Source of the DNA: Heterocephalus glaber
Lineage: Eukaryota; Chordata; Mammalia; Rodentia; Bathyergidae
Assembly: GCF_000247695.1 (NCBI RefSeq)
Contig: NW_004624778.1
Span: 14,205,347 to 14,269,346 of the forward strand
Length of the DNA stretch: 64,000 nucleotides
Direction of reading: 5' to 3'
Shown here: one piece after another, positions 63,787 through 64,000 of the stretch
Layout: the number at the start of each line of letters is the position of its first letter
Position numbering within the stretch: position 1 is the stretch's first letter
The notes under the pieces: generated by a model
Seen by the model: only the letters and a program-made list of their open reading frames with translations
Told to the model about the DNA's origin: nothing
Database searches by the model: none
Translations under genes and position numbers: made by a program

Positions 63787-64000
63787 TTTTTTTTTCTCAT
63801 TAAGTTTATTGGTACATTTTCGGTATAAAATACAGTTACATTCATCATTGGGATCTTGTACCTTTACATGAGTATCTAGGTTCTTATTTTTTTCCCCTTC
63901 CCTTGCCCTCCCTTCACCCCCTCCACCAATCCCTATTTGCAAAGAACTTGTTTCCATTTTTTTTCCTCTTCTCATATTTTTTCCTTTCCCTTTTTTCCCT
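63787..64000 (-). mobile_element. LINE-1 3' UTR, cut by the window end
   Basis: Starts in a T-rich run and matches the 3' UTR of the L1s at 13964 and 45401 (ATTAAGTTTATTGGTACATT, CTTGTACCTTTACATGA). A single 3' UTR unit is visible. The rest of the element lies beyond the window. Confidence 0.85.

Overview
The window is nuclear DNA from a placental mammal, very probably a rodent outside the mouse/rat lineage. It carries 7SL-type B1 SINEs, ID-like tRNA-derived SINEs, and head-to-tail B1+ID dimers of the kind described from squirrel-related rodents. It also holds LINE-1 copies and old mammal-wide repeats (MIR, L2, MER5, Tigger, MaLR-type LTRs). I cannot name the species. A beaver or another non-muroid rodent is as possible as a squirrel relative.

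The only protein-coding gene I can support is MAPK4, which encodes the atypical MAP kinase ERK4, on the + strand. Five coding exons are present: 2791-3336, 49629-49773, 52546-52707, 57134-57335 and 59927-60623. The introns between them are about 46.3, 2.8, 4.4 and 2.6 kb. All junctions have AG/GT splice sites and compatible phases. Joined, the exons give 1752 nt, or 583 codons plus a stop. The kinase core, the SEG activation-loop motif, the SPR motif in place of APE, and the FRIEDE docking motif for MK5 are all intact. The 5' noncoding exon(s) are only tentatively placed and the promoter is probably outside the window. The 3' UTR probably ends near a cluster of poly(A) signals at 62391-62430.

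The large intron 3337-49628 is a repeat archive. It holds minus-strand L1 copies (13964-14831 with a duplicated 3' UTR; 45401-46966 with clear target-site duplications), older L1 fragments in both directions, two copies of one LTR family, a MaLR-type LTR, several DNA-transposon MITEs, many SINEs, and a decayed MAD2L1 processed pseudogene (minus strand, about 25003-26388) inserted into an old L1. A 999-base assembly gap lies at 17113-18111.

I found no operon, phage, CRISPR or defence system, and do not think an undescribed gene system is present. The most unusual items are small. One is a 34-nt 5' half of tRNA-Ile(UAU), ending just before the anticodon, inserted without a poly(A) tail between target-site duplications (55864-55939). 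Another is a 31-nt 5' fragment of U6 snRNA (53286-53316). A third is an exon-5 splice donor that appears to lie 12 nt upstream of the human one, removing four residues after the kinase domain.
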